Source: Umbelopsis ramanniana AG (taxonomy: Eukaryota; Mucoromycota; Umbelopsidomycetes; Umbelopsidales; Umbelopsidaceae). From it: a stretch of 64,000 nt of DNA. The notes beneath the pieces are model-generated. The model had not been told where the DNA came from and made no database searches. It was given only the letters and a program-made list of their open reading frames with translations. Position 1 is the stretch's first letter; each line of letters begins with the position of its first letter. Positions 24,892 through 36,894 of the stretch are shown piece after piece. The stretch spans positions 124,001 to 188,000 of the forward strand of contig NW_026252106.1 of NCBI RefSeq assembly GCF_025399195.1, given 5' to 3'. Made by a program: the position numbers and the translations under genes.

Positions 24892-26737
24892 TGTATAAGT
24901 TGTTGTGGTTTCGTGACAGACTGAGCTTGCACAAACTTGAAAAACTGAAAAAGCAGTCATGATCCATCGGAGCAATGCCGTTCGCAATGCGCGTAGCACC
25001 ACTGCTACCTTCTACGAGCGCTGGCTAATATTCATTTTTGCTTCCAGTAAATATAGAAAGCTGAGCAACATGTTGGAACATTATACATCAAATTCCATCA
25101 TGAAAAATCGCGGTATAAAATGTAAGAACGACACAATGTCAAATAGAAATAGTTTCGTGTTTAACCTAGCCATAACTAATAGCGATGCTATTATAATTGA
25201 TCACTAGGGACGAGTACATTTGAGATCTCTGTATTCATGATTTAAGTCTATCTTTTGTAGTCATTTTCTGAAAATTTACGTCTGACGCTATCTGAAAATC
25301 ATTCTCATAGCTATGGAGACTACCGAACTTTCTTCAATATCTCAAACAACCCTTTTTTAGTACTTGTATACGGATAAAAACATCGCTGACTCAATTGCAA
25401 ACATGCGAAAAACGGCAAGTATTGGGTCTGTGTCCATATTCAACTTGTTATTTTTGTTTCTAACGCGTGGGACCAGTCCTTCTTGAAAACCCACTGTAAA
25501 GCGATAAGCAAATGGGTTATCGATAATCTCGGCTCCATATCAGTCAACAAATGCAATAGTTCAACGGTTATACTTTTTAGCAAAGTTGTTGAGAACAGGC
25601 AGTAAGCTCGTACGTTGACCAAAGATTAGGTGCTGTGAAATAATGTGGGGGTTTTTTAAAGTACCGCTTCTGAACAGCGCAGAAGGGTCACGCTGTACTT
25701 TACATATTTGCAAGCAAAGTTACATGGAACTGGCGAAGTCTACCGAGTCTCGGTTTTCAGTGATTTAGTAAAAGAAAGCTTTTCTTTTACTTCATTTTCA
25801 ACGATATGCAAAGCAATTCATCAATTGTTCCCACTTTGACATAAGGTCCCGTCGTAAGTGTCCATTAATTTACTCGTTTGGGCGTCCCATCACTTGGAGC
25901 CGCTTCTTCCCGTGGAACCGCGGTAAAGGTTAAGCCACGCCACGTGTCGCGTGGTTTCAAAATCGCAGAGAACTCTAGGTTCAACACGCGTGGCCAACTA
26001 TCATTGTAACACCTCGTGAGGAAGTATCCTTATTTAACATATACAAATCGTTCGATAAGAGGTAGTCAGCTAGTTTAAAGTTGTGGGAAAGTATAAACAC
26101 GTTGTTCGGATCATTGCATGCAGCAAGAACGAGAATGCTGGTCGAGGCTGACATGGCTTTGACAGCTTCTTTATTCAATTGTACTTTGTCATGGAAGTGG
26201 TGCATTCTTTTACTGAATTTTGGTTACATAGTCTGAATTTCATATTGCTAATAGTAAATGAATTGATAAAGTCCACACACATGATATCAGGGATAATGAT
26301 TATACGTGCCACGCGGGCTAGACGCCGCACTTTACAAACATGGTGAAGTACCTTCTCACTATAGTGAATGAAACGTGGGCTACTTTACTTCAGGCGTGAG
26401 CACAATGCATATGTGTTACCATTCCCACCGACACTAACCCCACATAAGGTGCTTAAGGAACCCCACAAAACTTGAGATTTCGGTGCGTTTATGTAATACA
26501 ATGCCCCCATTTTTCGCTGTCCTTCGAAGGTGAACTTTGTACAAGTGACACTGGTAACGAACGCCATGACCATGAACGAGCCTTTTTTTTTTTTTTGGTA
26601 ACAAACTCTATTAGAGCATCTATGCTCCTCTCCGTCTCCAAACATTATAAAAAGGTGGTGTTACGATTCAAATATGCGACTCACCCTTTGCAACACATTT
26701 TACTTTTCTCCAGTCCCTTTACTCTACTTGTCTCGAG
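24892..26737. other. Intergenic region upstream of the sugar transporter
   Basis: About 1.85 kb between divergent genes. Short ORFs (for example minus 25440-25622 and minus 25981-26205) show no recognisable family. The region near 25900-25980 is locally GC-richer with several CACG/CGTG words. Nothing else can be supported apart from the sites listed separately. Confidence 0.4.
26438..26653 (+). promoter_or_regulatory. Sugar-transporter promoter: two GTGGGG sites and a TATA box
   Basis: CCCCAC occurs at 26438-26443 and 26461-26466; on the minus strand these read GTGGGG, which fits the SYGGRG pattern of Mig1/CreA-type carbon-catabolite repressors. A TATAAAAA box lies at 26646-26653, about 90 bp before the ATG. 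Regulation by glucose is an inference. Confidence 0.35.
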
Positions 26738-28467
26738 ATGCCTAATGATGCTACTAACAAGGGTATGATACAGCTGTACTTTTTGTGCGCTGTAGCCATT
26801 ACCAACTCTGCTGTTAATGGTTATGATGGTTCTATGATGAACGGTTTGACGGCCGGTCCTAACTGGAACGGATGTATGTAGAAATTATGAGACCGCCTTG
26901 CCATCTAGAAATCAAAAATATTTACATTTGCACTTTAGATTTCGGTCATCCTTTGGATAACCCTTCATTGCTTGGACTTATCAACGCTATTATGTCCGTT
27001 GGTTCCTTCATTGGTGTTTGGGTTGCTCCTTATCTCAGCGATAACTACGGTCGTAAGAAGGCTATCATCGTCGGTTCCGTTATTAATTTGGTTGGTGTTG
27101 CTCTCCAATCTGCCGCTGTCCATGGTTTGTATATTATTATTTTCAAGGAAATCTCAAAGCATAAAATTAATGATTTTAATTTTTTTTATCATAGTTGGCA
27201 TGTTCATTGCTGCTCGTTTTATTCTTGGTTTCGGTATCGCTATTACTGGTAACGCTGCTCCCACACTTGTCGTCGAAATTGCCCATCCCAAATACCGTGG
27301 TACTATTACTGGTCTTTACAACACCACTTGGTATGTTGGTTCTATCATTGCTGCCTGGGTCACATTCGGTACTGTCAACATCGACAGCACTTGGTCCTGG
27401 AGAATTCCCTCTATGCTTCAAGCTTTGCCTTCCTTGCTTCAAGTTAGTGCCATTTTCTTCATGACCGAATCTCCTCGTTGGTTGATTGGTCGCGGCCGTG
27501 ACGAAGAAGCCAAGGACATTCTTATCAGACTTCACGGTAACGGTGACCCCAATGACGAGGTTGTTCGCGTTGAATTCGCTGAAATCAAGGAGGCCATCGC
27601 CATGGAACAGGCTGTCTCTAAGCGTGAATGGAAGGAATTGATCGAAACCCCCGGAAACCGCATGCGTACTTTCATTTGTATCTGTGTTGGTCTCTTCTCT
27701 CAATGGTCCGGAAATGGTATCACCTCTTACTACTTGACTCCTATGATGATCAACATTGGTATAACAGATCCTTACAAAATCACTCTCAGTAAGTGTTGAT
27801 ACGTCCAAGACGCTATTATTCAAACCTTTACTTCTTTACTACAACGAATCAAACCCGCTTACCATGTTTTCCTTTTTTTTATGTTACAGTTAACGGTATC
27901 AAGAACATCGTTGATTGGATCTTCGCTGTTGGTGGTACTTTGATGCTTGATCGCGTTGGTCGCCGCCCAATGTTCATGATTTCCATGGCTGGTATGATTC
28001 TCGGTTACGTACTCGTCACCGGTATGTCTGCTGCCTATAACAACGATCCTACTGGTCCTAGCGCCAACGCATACGGCCAAGCTTCCGTTGGTTTCATTTT
28101 CATCTACTCTGCCTTCTATGATATTGCATGGACCCCTATGACAGTTTTGTATCCAGTCGAAATTTTACCCTTCACCATTCGTGCTAAGGGTATGGCCATC
28201 CAGGGTGCTGCTGTCGCTATCGCTCTATTCTTCAACCAGTATGTCAACCCAGTTGCTCTTGCCGCCATCGGATGGAAATACTACATTGTGTACGATATCT
28301 GGCTTGTCGTTGAATTTTTCATCGTCTGGAGATTCTTTAAGGAGACTCGTAACAAGACTCTTGAAGCTCTTGCTGAAGTCTTCGATGGTCCCAACGCCGC
28401 TCTTGTTGTTGCTGAGCAACATAAACTTGAAGAATTGGCCAGCTTTGACAACCTCGAAAAGGTTTAA
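26738..28467 (+). CDS. MFS sugar transporter (fungal lactose-permease/hexose-transporter type)
   Basis: Exons 26738-26873, 26939-27124, 27195-27788 and 27890-28467 give 497 residues, usual for 12-helix sugar porters. Motifs are NGYDGSMMNGL at the first helix, SDNYGRKKA in the helix 2-3 loop, ESPRWLIGRGRDEEA before the central loop, DRVGRRP in the second half and PVEILPFTIRAKG near helix 10. These belong to the sugar porter family of proton-coupled plasma-membrane transporters. The NGYDGSMMNGL and PVEILPF forms resemble the fungal lactose-permease-like branch; substrate is not determinable. Confidence 0.92.
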
Positions 28468-28878
28468 AAGTGTTATCATAATAGCAGCCTTATCGTAGAA
28501 CCAACGTAATTAGTATACAATTTATTCTATTTTGTTAAGCCTGACCGAAGTGGTCCACATTCTTACTTATCATATTCGGAGCCAATAACGCTATTTAACT
28601 ATTCAAGTGTATCATGCTTTCCTTATGATTCACTAAGTGAAATAAAGTAGATAGTGTAATGACTTTGATCAGTTTGTAGAGGTATGCAGTTAGGGCTCGA
28701 GTAGAAAGTGTTCAAATGCCTGGCGTTCATTGTTCAGAAAATTTAATCCATGATTATAATTTTGATGCTATAATTAATGATTTCTAAATGTTTTGACGTC
28801 ACCGCCTGCCGACCGAAAGTGAACAGCAGCAAAAACACTCGTTGGAGAAGTGGTGTAAGCCTTCTCATAGCAAGCAAA

Positions 28879-30525
28879 ATGTTTCGGTCAGGCGTCGACA
28901 TGACAGATTTTCCCGCGCTTGGCAGTGTAAACTCATCGCTGAATCAGAACGTTTCTGCAACTTCTCCACGAAACACATTACTGTCAAATCGATTCGGAAG
29001 CTATGCGTCAACTGCTGGCACCTCTGCCGGGTCAACGGCACCAGTACAATCTAGCAATCGTCAGTTCGAAGATCAATTCGGCGGATATTCACCACAAGGG
29101 TCAGCGGCACTTGGTAACTACAGCATGAGCCTTCACTCACTCCCAGCGCATCATGCCGGAAATGATCAGTCACCGTCAACGACGCAACGATTGTCATCGC
29201 GAACGTTTACGGCTGACGAATTTCCAGCACTAAAAGGTTCATTACAGAGTTTCTCAGAATGTGGCTAATTGGACACTATTCCGATCTAACTAAATCGTAA
29301 CTCATTGGCCAGACCATAGCGGCATGTCAAGGCCCGATGGACCATTATCTTCAGGAATGTCAATAATGAACGGATTCGCCCAGAGTATGTTGTCACTCCT
29401 AAACCAACTAACATTGTTCTTTATCGTGGCATTTAAATCACATATATTTACATACAATACTTTCAAAAACTAGGCAACAAGCAGCACGATCTTGGTATAT
29501 CAAGTTCAGCAGCATCATGGGTAAGGACAACACAACCTCTTTTATCAACCACCAGTTATTATCACTGAGCGGTATATTGATAAATTCTGATATAAAGAAT
29601 CGTGAACAGCTCGGTGTTGATACACCAAATCAGCAGAGTCTGCATTTGGCAGCACCAGGGTCGCGGAAAACGGACGTTCCATTGTCAGGCAGCGAAAGCA
29701 TAGACAAGCTATCTCGAGATGTTGCGGCAGTTAATCTAGACGGTTCAGGTGGTAATCAGCAAGATAACGCCCCAGATCCATATGGTTTATTAGGTCTATT
29801 AGGAGTTATACGAATGACAGACCCCGATTTGAGCATGCTGGCATTAGGAAGTGATTTGACTACGTTGGGATTGGACCTTAACACACCAGAGTGAGTAAAA
29901 CACTCCCACCAAATACTCACCATGCCAATTATTAACCAACGTCCTCATTGCCCTCAAAAAATCTAGCTCAATATATTCAACATTCATTTCACCTTGGTCA
30001 GATAACCAGACCCCTGCAGGGCTCAACATAGAGCCAGAATTCCATCTCCCTGCCTGCTATCGAAGCGTACAGGCAACGCCACCGGCACAGCAGCGAATGA
30101 GGACGTTCTCAGATGAAATTCTGTTCTATGTTTTTTACTGTTTGCCAAGGGATGTTGCTCAAGAGGCTGCGGCACAAGAACTGTAAGTCACATTGTTACT
30201 CACGCATAGCGTAAAAAGGTATATAGTTGCTAAATTAGTTGTCTGTAGGTATGCTCGTAATTGGCGATATCACAAAGAGTTAGGTCTTTGGCTCACGAAA
30301 GAGCCAGATGAAAATGGCCGGCCTGTCCCATTCCGAAGAACGTCACCCAATGCCTACGAACGTGATGTTTTCGTTTTCTTTGATCCAAGTACGTGGCAGA
30401 AAATCAAGCGGGAGTACACTCTGCTGTGGGATTCAATCGAAGATAGGTCGCAGCAGTTACCAGCAATGGGACTCAATAATCCAGGCATCTCACCTGGAGT
30501 TTCAAATCGAGGTGTAATGATATAA
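28879..30525 (+). CDS. NOT2: CCR4-NOT complex subunit NOT2 (CNOT2)
   Basis: Exons 28879-29236, 29313-29384, 29474-29520, 29610-29890, 29967-30182 and 30249-30525 give 416 residues. Two short DFPAL/EFPAL motifs occur near the N-terminus, as in animal CNOT2. Then come DPYGLLGLLGVIRMTDPDLSM, the diagnostic LALGSDLTTLGLDLN and a C-terminal NOT-box with RNWRYHKELGLWLT and YERDVFVFFDPSTW. NOT2 scaffolds the mRNA deadenylase complex with NOT1 and NOT3. An in-frame ATG at 28777 would add 34 residues; 28879 was chosen because conserved-looking sequence starts there. The short 47-nt exon at 29474 restores frame; without it the reading frame is lost. Confidence 0.92.
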
Positions 30526-30735
30526 TTTTTTTGGCCCCCTTTCCTCACACTGCTTGGTGTGATGTTCAATGTCAGATATTAAAGGCTCAATTAGTTGAAA
30601 CCGAAGCAAAATTTATTGGTGATCAAGCAAATGTGTGTGTATGGTGGTGTGGAATTACAATTGTAGTAAATAGCAACAGGATGATGATTTCTGATCTATG
30701 CTTTGATCATATGTAATAATACAGATGATAAGGAC

Positions 30736-31925
30736 TTAACGTAACTTGACAGCTTTGATTTCGTCTACTTGCTTTCGATGAAGAGTGAACGCAGGTGTGA
30801 CCCATCTTCCACATGAACATTGCGCGCCTGACCAGCAATAGGAACCTAATTTCGTGTGACATCTTGGGCAGTCTAACCTTCCTTCAATGTTCCACTGGTC
30901 TAATCCATTAATCCACTCCATTGGCTCGATGAAATACGATGAACAGTTGTTCTTCGAAGTTGCCAATGATGCAAGAAGAGGGTTGAGAGAAGTATTGACT
31001 TGTGCAACTGTATTGACTTCGCCGTGATCGGAGGACGCAGTCTCAGAAATATGAAGAGACGAGTCTCGTTTGTGGTACGAGAATGCTTGCTGGCCTTTGC
31101 CTGGCTCGTGTTCGATAATATTATCCTTGTCAACTAGGACTCGACTAAAGCATAAAATTTCATTAGCTTAAAGTCTCTGCACTAAATATATGCTACAGAT
31201 ACTCACCGACACTTTTTGCATCTGAGAGATGCTCTACCCTGCTTAGCGGCATTTTCTGGATCGGCCGCTAATGTCATTTCAGCAACATAACCGTGCACTG
31301 AGAGAGGAACGATTGAGTATTTCATAAGTAGATCAATATCATGGAAATAAATTCAACATACTTTCACGTTCTTCGGCCATATTTGCCATAAGGAATCGTC
31401 TATACTCGGTTCGCTGTTGATCGACGGTATAATCAATTTCTTCATAAATTCCAAGTTGCATAAAAAATCCACTGTTTGGGCTAGCACTTGGCCATTCTGC
31501 TTTGATGATTGAAATAGCTTTCTTGGCGGTGATCTTTCTAGACCACATTAAATATGCTGTCACTATCGTAACACTGCGAGACATGCCGGCTTCACAATGA
31601 ACAAGGATATTCTCCTCCTTGTCGATTGAAGACTGGATGAACTGATTGGTTTCAGGAAAATGCTTCATAATGTTTTCTTCCGCCACATCGAGAATGGAAA
31701 CAACCTATATATTTCGTTAGAAAATTATGGGCCTAATGCTCACTACTACGCATTGAGTCTTGTGCACATTACCAGCTGGTTGTAGCCTGTCAAAGTGTCT
31801 TCACAAGGACACACCGATATCACATTTTTGATGTCGTTCTTTTCCAAAAAACCGGGAGTCGTTATGGCTGCATATCGTCCGACCCATATCCTGGGTATGA
31901 TCTGCTGTGCAGGTTCGTCGCTCAT
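30736..31925 (-). CDS. yvh1: Dual-specificity phosphatase Yvh1/DUSP12
   Basis: Exons 31925-31773, 31704-31362, 31297-31207 and 31144-30736 give 331 residues, close to human DUSP12 (340). The phosphatase domain holds the HCX5R loop as VHCEAGMSRS, plus WPSASPNSGFFMQL. The C-terminal zinc-binding region has CKKC followed by CPRCHTKLGSYCWSGAQC and CGRWVTPAFTLHRKQVDEI, the Yvh1 hallmark. In yeast Yvh1 releases Mrt4 during late 60S ribosome assembly, a job of the zinc domain rather than the phosphatase. It is divergent from the BRCT gene, with 140 bp between start codons. Confidence 0.94.
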
Positions 31926-32065
31926 TGCTACGTTAACTTCAATTCCTTGTCGCCACTTTTTTTTTTTCTTGAGGAGACCGCCCTTTCAAATTTCCAAGGA
32001 CTGAGAAAAAAAAGTCACAGAGCGCGAAGCTGCTTGCCTGCCTTGGTTTCGCGCACGAAATCGAC
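31926..32065. promoter_or_regulatory. Short bidirectional promoter between Yvh1 and Brc1-like genes
   Basis: Only 140 bp separate the two start codons. The region has T-rich and A-rich tracts around 31957-32012, which would disfavour nucleosomes. It must contain both core promoters unless upstream non-coding exons exist. Confidence 0.5.
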
Positions 32066-35000
32066 ATGGAACGCGCAAAGTCGCCAATCGGCCGCATTAG
32101 AGGAGAGTCGAACAAAAAGCCTCTATTTGAAGGTGTAAAGTTTTCCCTGAAACCTTTACTAGATGACTCGTTAAAAACTTCGGTGGGTCTCCCTTACAGC
32201 TCCATGTACCTACTTGAGTTCCAAACTTACATTTGTCCACCAGATTACGCAGGTGCTCATAGAGAACGGTGCAATCAATGCTGACGGGAATAAGGAACAG
32301 GATCTTCTTGATGAAAGCGATATGAATACAATAACGCATATCATATCTAAAGATACAACGTTTGCTGGGTACAAGAAAGCTCTTGAAAACAAAATAGCTG
32401 TAGTGACCGTAAGAATCCTCCACTCCTTGAAAGTATATTACGAATACTATCTTGAGCCTCTAATGTATACGATAATTTTTAGCCTGATTGGATTAATTCT
32501 GCAATAAGGAATGGTCATGTCCACAGGTAAGCATGGGGTTACTTTAGCTTATACACAATGCTCTCACCCAATGACGACCGCTAAATATTCTGTTAAAAGG
32601 ACACAATTCTATTCGCCAGATCCCGCAAAGTTTTTCTCCGGATTGGTGATATGTACTTCTGGTGTAAGTAGGTTTGCAAGATAACGAGAACAACTTCGGA
32701 CTTGTATCTCACACACCTTCAATAGCTTACCAAACAGGATCGAGAGGCAATTCTCGGTGGTGCATTGGCTTTCGGCGGAGACTACCGAAATGACTTGACT
32801 GTGGACGTAACCCACTTGATCACCATGGTCCCTGAGGGGGTATGTTTCAACCTCGCAGCATAACTTTATTTAATGGTCTAGTGTACTAATCCTTCACCAG
32901 AAAAAATACGAAACAGTTATGGCGAAAAATGAATTAGGCATACGGACTATATTACCACAGTGGTTTTACGATTGCGTTAAATTCCAGAAAAAAGTCGACG
33001 AGGTGAGTGAACTTGGAATATACGCAACACGACTCTTACAGTCATTGACACCTATCTTCAGAGCGAATATTTATTTCCAGAGCCGAAGCTTTTTGAATAC
33101 CGATCCTCTGCATATAATGAGGACAATAGCAGTAGGACATCTAACAAGCTTAAGGAGAGCACCGCTAATGGGTATATACATCCTTATCCGATGAATGTAG
33201 ATAGTCTTGCATCATGTATTCCTAGTTCTGAATTCATGAGTGGCATGAAAATCTATATCCATCCTGACACTGGTCTGTCTGAGACATTGTTATCGTCTTT
33301 GAAGGAATGTGTAGCAGCAGCAGGCGCAAGTATCCTAGAAGAGCATATCGCATATTCCAAAGAGATTGTCGACATATATATCGGACGATGGAGACAAGGC
33401 GAAGATTACAAGCAGGCTAGCAAAGATGGAAAAATTGTCGGTAGTGTTTGGTGGTTGACCAACACTCTCGCTCGAAATTGCGTGGCACCACCTACTGGCA
33501 CACTATTAGATTATCCAATGCCCAAGTCAGGAATCAAAGATATGCACCATATGGTATGTATCCAACCCATCCACGAAGCAATATACCATTTTTACTAATC
33601 GAATATATCATCCAACAAGGTGATGACGATAACAAATTACAACGGTGTTGCAAGAGATTATGTGCGGCGTCTGATTCATGCACTGGGTGCAACATATACC
33701 CCAAATCTTACTCAAGAGAACACACATGTGATTAGCTCCAGGTAAGATTGGATGCTGGCCAATATCATAACTACCATGTATCAGTCAGTAACACCCTTTT
33801 CAGCCAACATGGCCAAAAGTACATAGCCGGAAAGCAGTGGAATCTTCATGTCGTTAATCATTTATGGTTGGAAGATTGCTTTCAACAATGGACGTGTAAA
33901 TCCGTAGCCGAAGAGAAATATGTTTACTTCCCTGATACACATGTCCTGGAAGATCTCGTTGGAACAACAGCCTTGCAGGCCGACGAAATTACTAGATGGT
34001 GGAACCCAGAAATGGCAAGTCCGATGGAGAGCGCGCTGATGAACGAAAATACGATTGATCGACACTCCGTCATCCAAACTCCATCCTCTACCACTGGACA
34101 TGTAAAAATCGTCAGTAAGACTGCAAGACAAGCAGCTATTACTGCCTCCAATGTGCTACATGAAGTAATGGTTCCGGATATGAATGCATATCAATTGGAA
34201 AAACGGTCTAGTCCTAAGCGATCAAGGCAAGGCTCCTACGACATCAAACCAGATAACGAAACTCCATCAACGCCTTCAAAGAAAAAGCGACAAGTTAGCG
34301 ATGTAACTCCTAATGGAAATGTCTCAGAAGCAGATCAGTTACAAGATGCAACTGATTCACAACCCATCCATGGTAATAACAGGAAGTCTAGCCAAAGCCT
34401 ACATCGTACTGCTACATCAGAGAGCAAAAATTCAGATAGTCAAGGCGTTCCCACAACACCGTCCAAACGAAAACGGCAATCATCCTCTCAAAACGTTGAC
34501 TCACCCCATCGTAACATAAGATATGTCAGTTCTGGAAAAAACGCTGATATTACTGAGAGCCAGAAGAAGGTAATGGTGCTTATGTGTCATGAGATTTTTC
34601 AAGCCGGATCTAATCTAATACCGAACTTGAATCTAACTTTAGCAAATGAACAAATTGGGAGCCCACTGGACTGAGGATATAAGAGATTGCACACACTTGA
34701 TTGTAGACAGAGTGAATAGGACCCAAAAGTTCATGTGTGCCATGAATATGGGACTACATATTGTCACTCCCGACTGGGTAAAAGATTCAGTCAAATCTGG
34801 CAACCTACAAGAAGAATCGGATTATCAAGTCGATGACTCTGAATCAGAAGCAAAATGGGGGTTCAGCGTTCTAGATAGCCTGAGCTTAGCTCGCAAATTT
34901 ACCATCGTAGGAAATAAGAATCGTCAGCAAGGCACTCTACTACAAGGTTATGAAGTCTTCATCACCAAAAATACAGGACCTTCAAAATCTGTCCTGAAAG

Positions 35001-35310
35001 ATATCATTGAAAGCGCAGGAGGAAAGGTAAGCCTAACAATTCAAAGGAAGCTATCAAATTGAAAAGCATCAAACTAACATCCCTACCTCAATCATAGCTT
35101 CTTGCTACGCTTCCGCCAAGAAAGCTGCGAGATGCAAGCTCACAGAGTGACACAAAATTGATTGTGCTGTCATGCGAAGCTGACAAGGACAAGTGCAAAG
35201 ACTTCATACACCATGGCATCGGTGTTTATGACACCGAACTCATCTTGACCGGTTGTTTGCGTCAAAGTTTAGACTTTGGAGACACATTTAGGCTACCAAT
35301 AGATGAATGA
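32066..35310 (+). CDS. Multi-BRCT DNA-damage scaffold, Brc1/Rtt107/PTIP-like
   Basis: Eleven exons: 32066-32182, 32244-32408, 32483-32526, 32600-32663, 32738-32839, 32901-33002, 33062-33553, 33620-33741, 33804-34569, 34643-35026 and 35098-35310; 856 residues, all frames consistent. BRCT pair 1-2 fills residues ~13-195 (PDWINSAIRNG, LGGALAFGGDYRNDL, ILPQWFYDCV). BRCT 3-4 follow (GSVWWLTNTLARN, LHVVNHLWLEDCF). A polar linker with KRKRQ- and KKKRQ-like basic clusters (possible NLS) precedes BRCT 5-6 at the C-terminus (LGAHWTEDIRDCTHLIVD, IVTPDWVKDSV). Six BRCTs in this layout match Brc1/Rtt107, which bind phosphorylated H2A at damaged forks. Confidence 0.88.
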
Positions 35311-35433
35311 AACTGCTTCACATGTATACAGCTCTAAAGTATAAATTTGGCTGAAAAACTCTTTAATATATTATTTTGTAGGTATTGTGTAAAAAAATAG
35401 GGGAATAGGGTGCTCTATGGAAATATAAGAAAG

Positions 35434-36783
35434 TTAAACGTTTACATGGTATGTTGGTTCTAAAAAAGATAGTTCGAAGTCGATAGGTCCGAAAGCAGGA
35501 AGGGCCATGTTGTCGCTATCCACAACGTTGCAGATAGGGTTTCGTCCGTAACCGTACCAGAGCTGAAGTTGGGAGCCATCATACTTCTTGTAAAGCTCAG
35601 TCAAATGTAAGCGTATGGAAGACTTTTCTTCAAACGTGACTTTGTGTATCAGCTGTACATCGTGCTCGTCCTTGTCTCTTATGCTGAACCCAAATGCGCG
35701 CTGGTCCAGCCATTGAGACACATTTTCAAACGCTAACAAAAGATACGCGCGAGTTGAACCGGCAGCGCTGGGATCATGCTCAAATTGAAATAACTGAGGA
35801 GTGATGCGAGTTAATATGGGGCAGTTCTGGGATCCTACACCTAGTTTCCAAGCTCTGGCGATGCGAAACATGCGTTGGCCGATCACCTCGACGCCAGATG
35901 AAGCTACATGAATAAAATCGTCCAACTCTGTGTCTATTGCTGAAACCATCGCAAGGTTTTGAGCTCCAGACGCAGCAATTTGTCGTTGTGCTTCCCGCAC
36001 AATGTTCCAGCCAGTCGGCGAATCGCTGGATACACATCGTCCAACTTGACAATATATCATTGGTAGAACTGGATTTCCTAAATCGCGTCGAACAGTCTCG
36101 ATGAACTGGACCATTTTCTCTTTGTATCGATTTGCGTCTTCAAGCACCATTGCGTCCGACTCGCCTTGGTACCAGAGCAATCCGGCAATACTTCCTCCTA
36201 CAGCATTAAATCGTTCTAACATAGCGCCGTATAGTGAGTCTCCCTCTTGCTCTTTCATTTCCGGGGACCACTGATCCATGCTTGTACCTCCATGTGCACA
36301 AGGCACCAAACCGACGGGAACATTAAATTCTTTTCCGTATTCGACAGCAAACGTTAACCCTGGACCTGCCCCTTTATTTGGGATCCAGTGACTATCGCCA
36401 CTGGGTGGTGGTCGTGGCGTGTTGGGGCCACCGTTAGAAGGATCGCGTAGACTCTTATGAATAGATCTTATGGATTCCGCAAGATTGTGGATGGGCTCTT
36501 TAGCCGGTGCCCAAGATTCGCAGGATTGAAATGAATGTACCATGGGATGAGGTTTGGCCATTACGGTAGAAGCACCGGGAACGTCCCTGAAGTTACCCCA
36601 CCCACGCATGTTGCTTTGCCCCGATAAAAACCAGATATCACCTACGTAGACGTCGTGAGCGTCACCAATGGTGTAAGGACCACCAACACTGTATGGTATA
36701 GCAGTATCATTAACATATACATAGGCAACATTGTCTTCGTTCCTTTGTAATAATTGAAAACTGGTAATATGAGTGTATATCAT
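35434..36783 (-). CDS. SASA-family carbohydrate esterase (sialate O-acetylesterase-like)
   Basis: Single exon of 449 residues. The SGNH-type catalytic motifs are LSGQSNM (nucleophile Ser near residue 57), GGTSMDQW, LLWYQGESDA and the D-x-x-H pair in DDFIHVASSG. Proteins of this family remove acetyl groups from sugars such as acetylxylan or sialic acid. There is no signal peptide, so an intracellular role or an unseen 5' exon is possible; the short N-terminus (FQLLQR...GGPYTIGDAHDVYVGD) is usual for the related short family members. The stop of the upstream SUMO-ligase gene is 111 bp before this ATG, on the same strand. Intronless unlike most neighbours. Confidence 0.8.
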   Translation of the reverse strand: MIYTHITSFQLLQRNEDNVAYVYVNDTAIPYSVGGPYTIGDAHDVYVGDIWFLSGQSNMRGWGNFRDVPGASTVMAKPHPMVHSFQSCESWAPAKEPIHNLAESIRSIHKSLRDPSNGGPNTPRPPPSGDSHWIPNKGAGPGLTFAVEYGKEFNVPVGLVPCAHGGTSMDQWSPEMKEQEGDSLYGAMLERFNAVGGSIAGLLWYQGESDAMVLEDANRYKEKMVQFIETVRRDLGNPVLPMIYCQVGRCVSSDSPTGWNIVREAQRQIAASGAQNLAMVSAIDTELDDFIHVASSGVEVIGQRMFRIARAWKLGVGSQNCPILTRITPQLFQFEHDPSAAGSTRAYLLLAFENVSQWLDQRAFGFSIRDKDEHDVQLIHKVTFEEKSSIRLHLTELYKKYDGSQLQLWYGYGRNPICNVVDSDNMALPAFGPIDFELSFLEPTYHVNV

Positions 36784-36894
36784 AAGTAGTGGTTAAAGGG
36801 GGGGGTGGGATGATGTGGGATATTGGGATGCTGCAAGAAGAAAAAATAAAACTAGAATTTACACAAATTTTCTGTTCTTTCAAACACGCTATGA

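Noticed and set aside
29517-29609. Start of a separate gene at the ATG 29517 inside CNOT2
   Set aside because: The ATG overlaps the TGG codon at an exon end; the segment is an intron, and splicing joins the flanking CNOT2 exons in frame.
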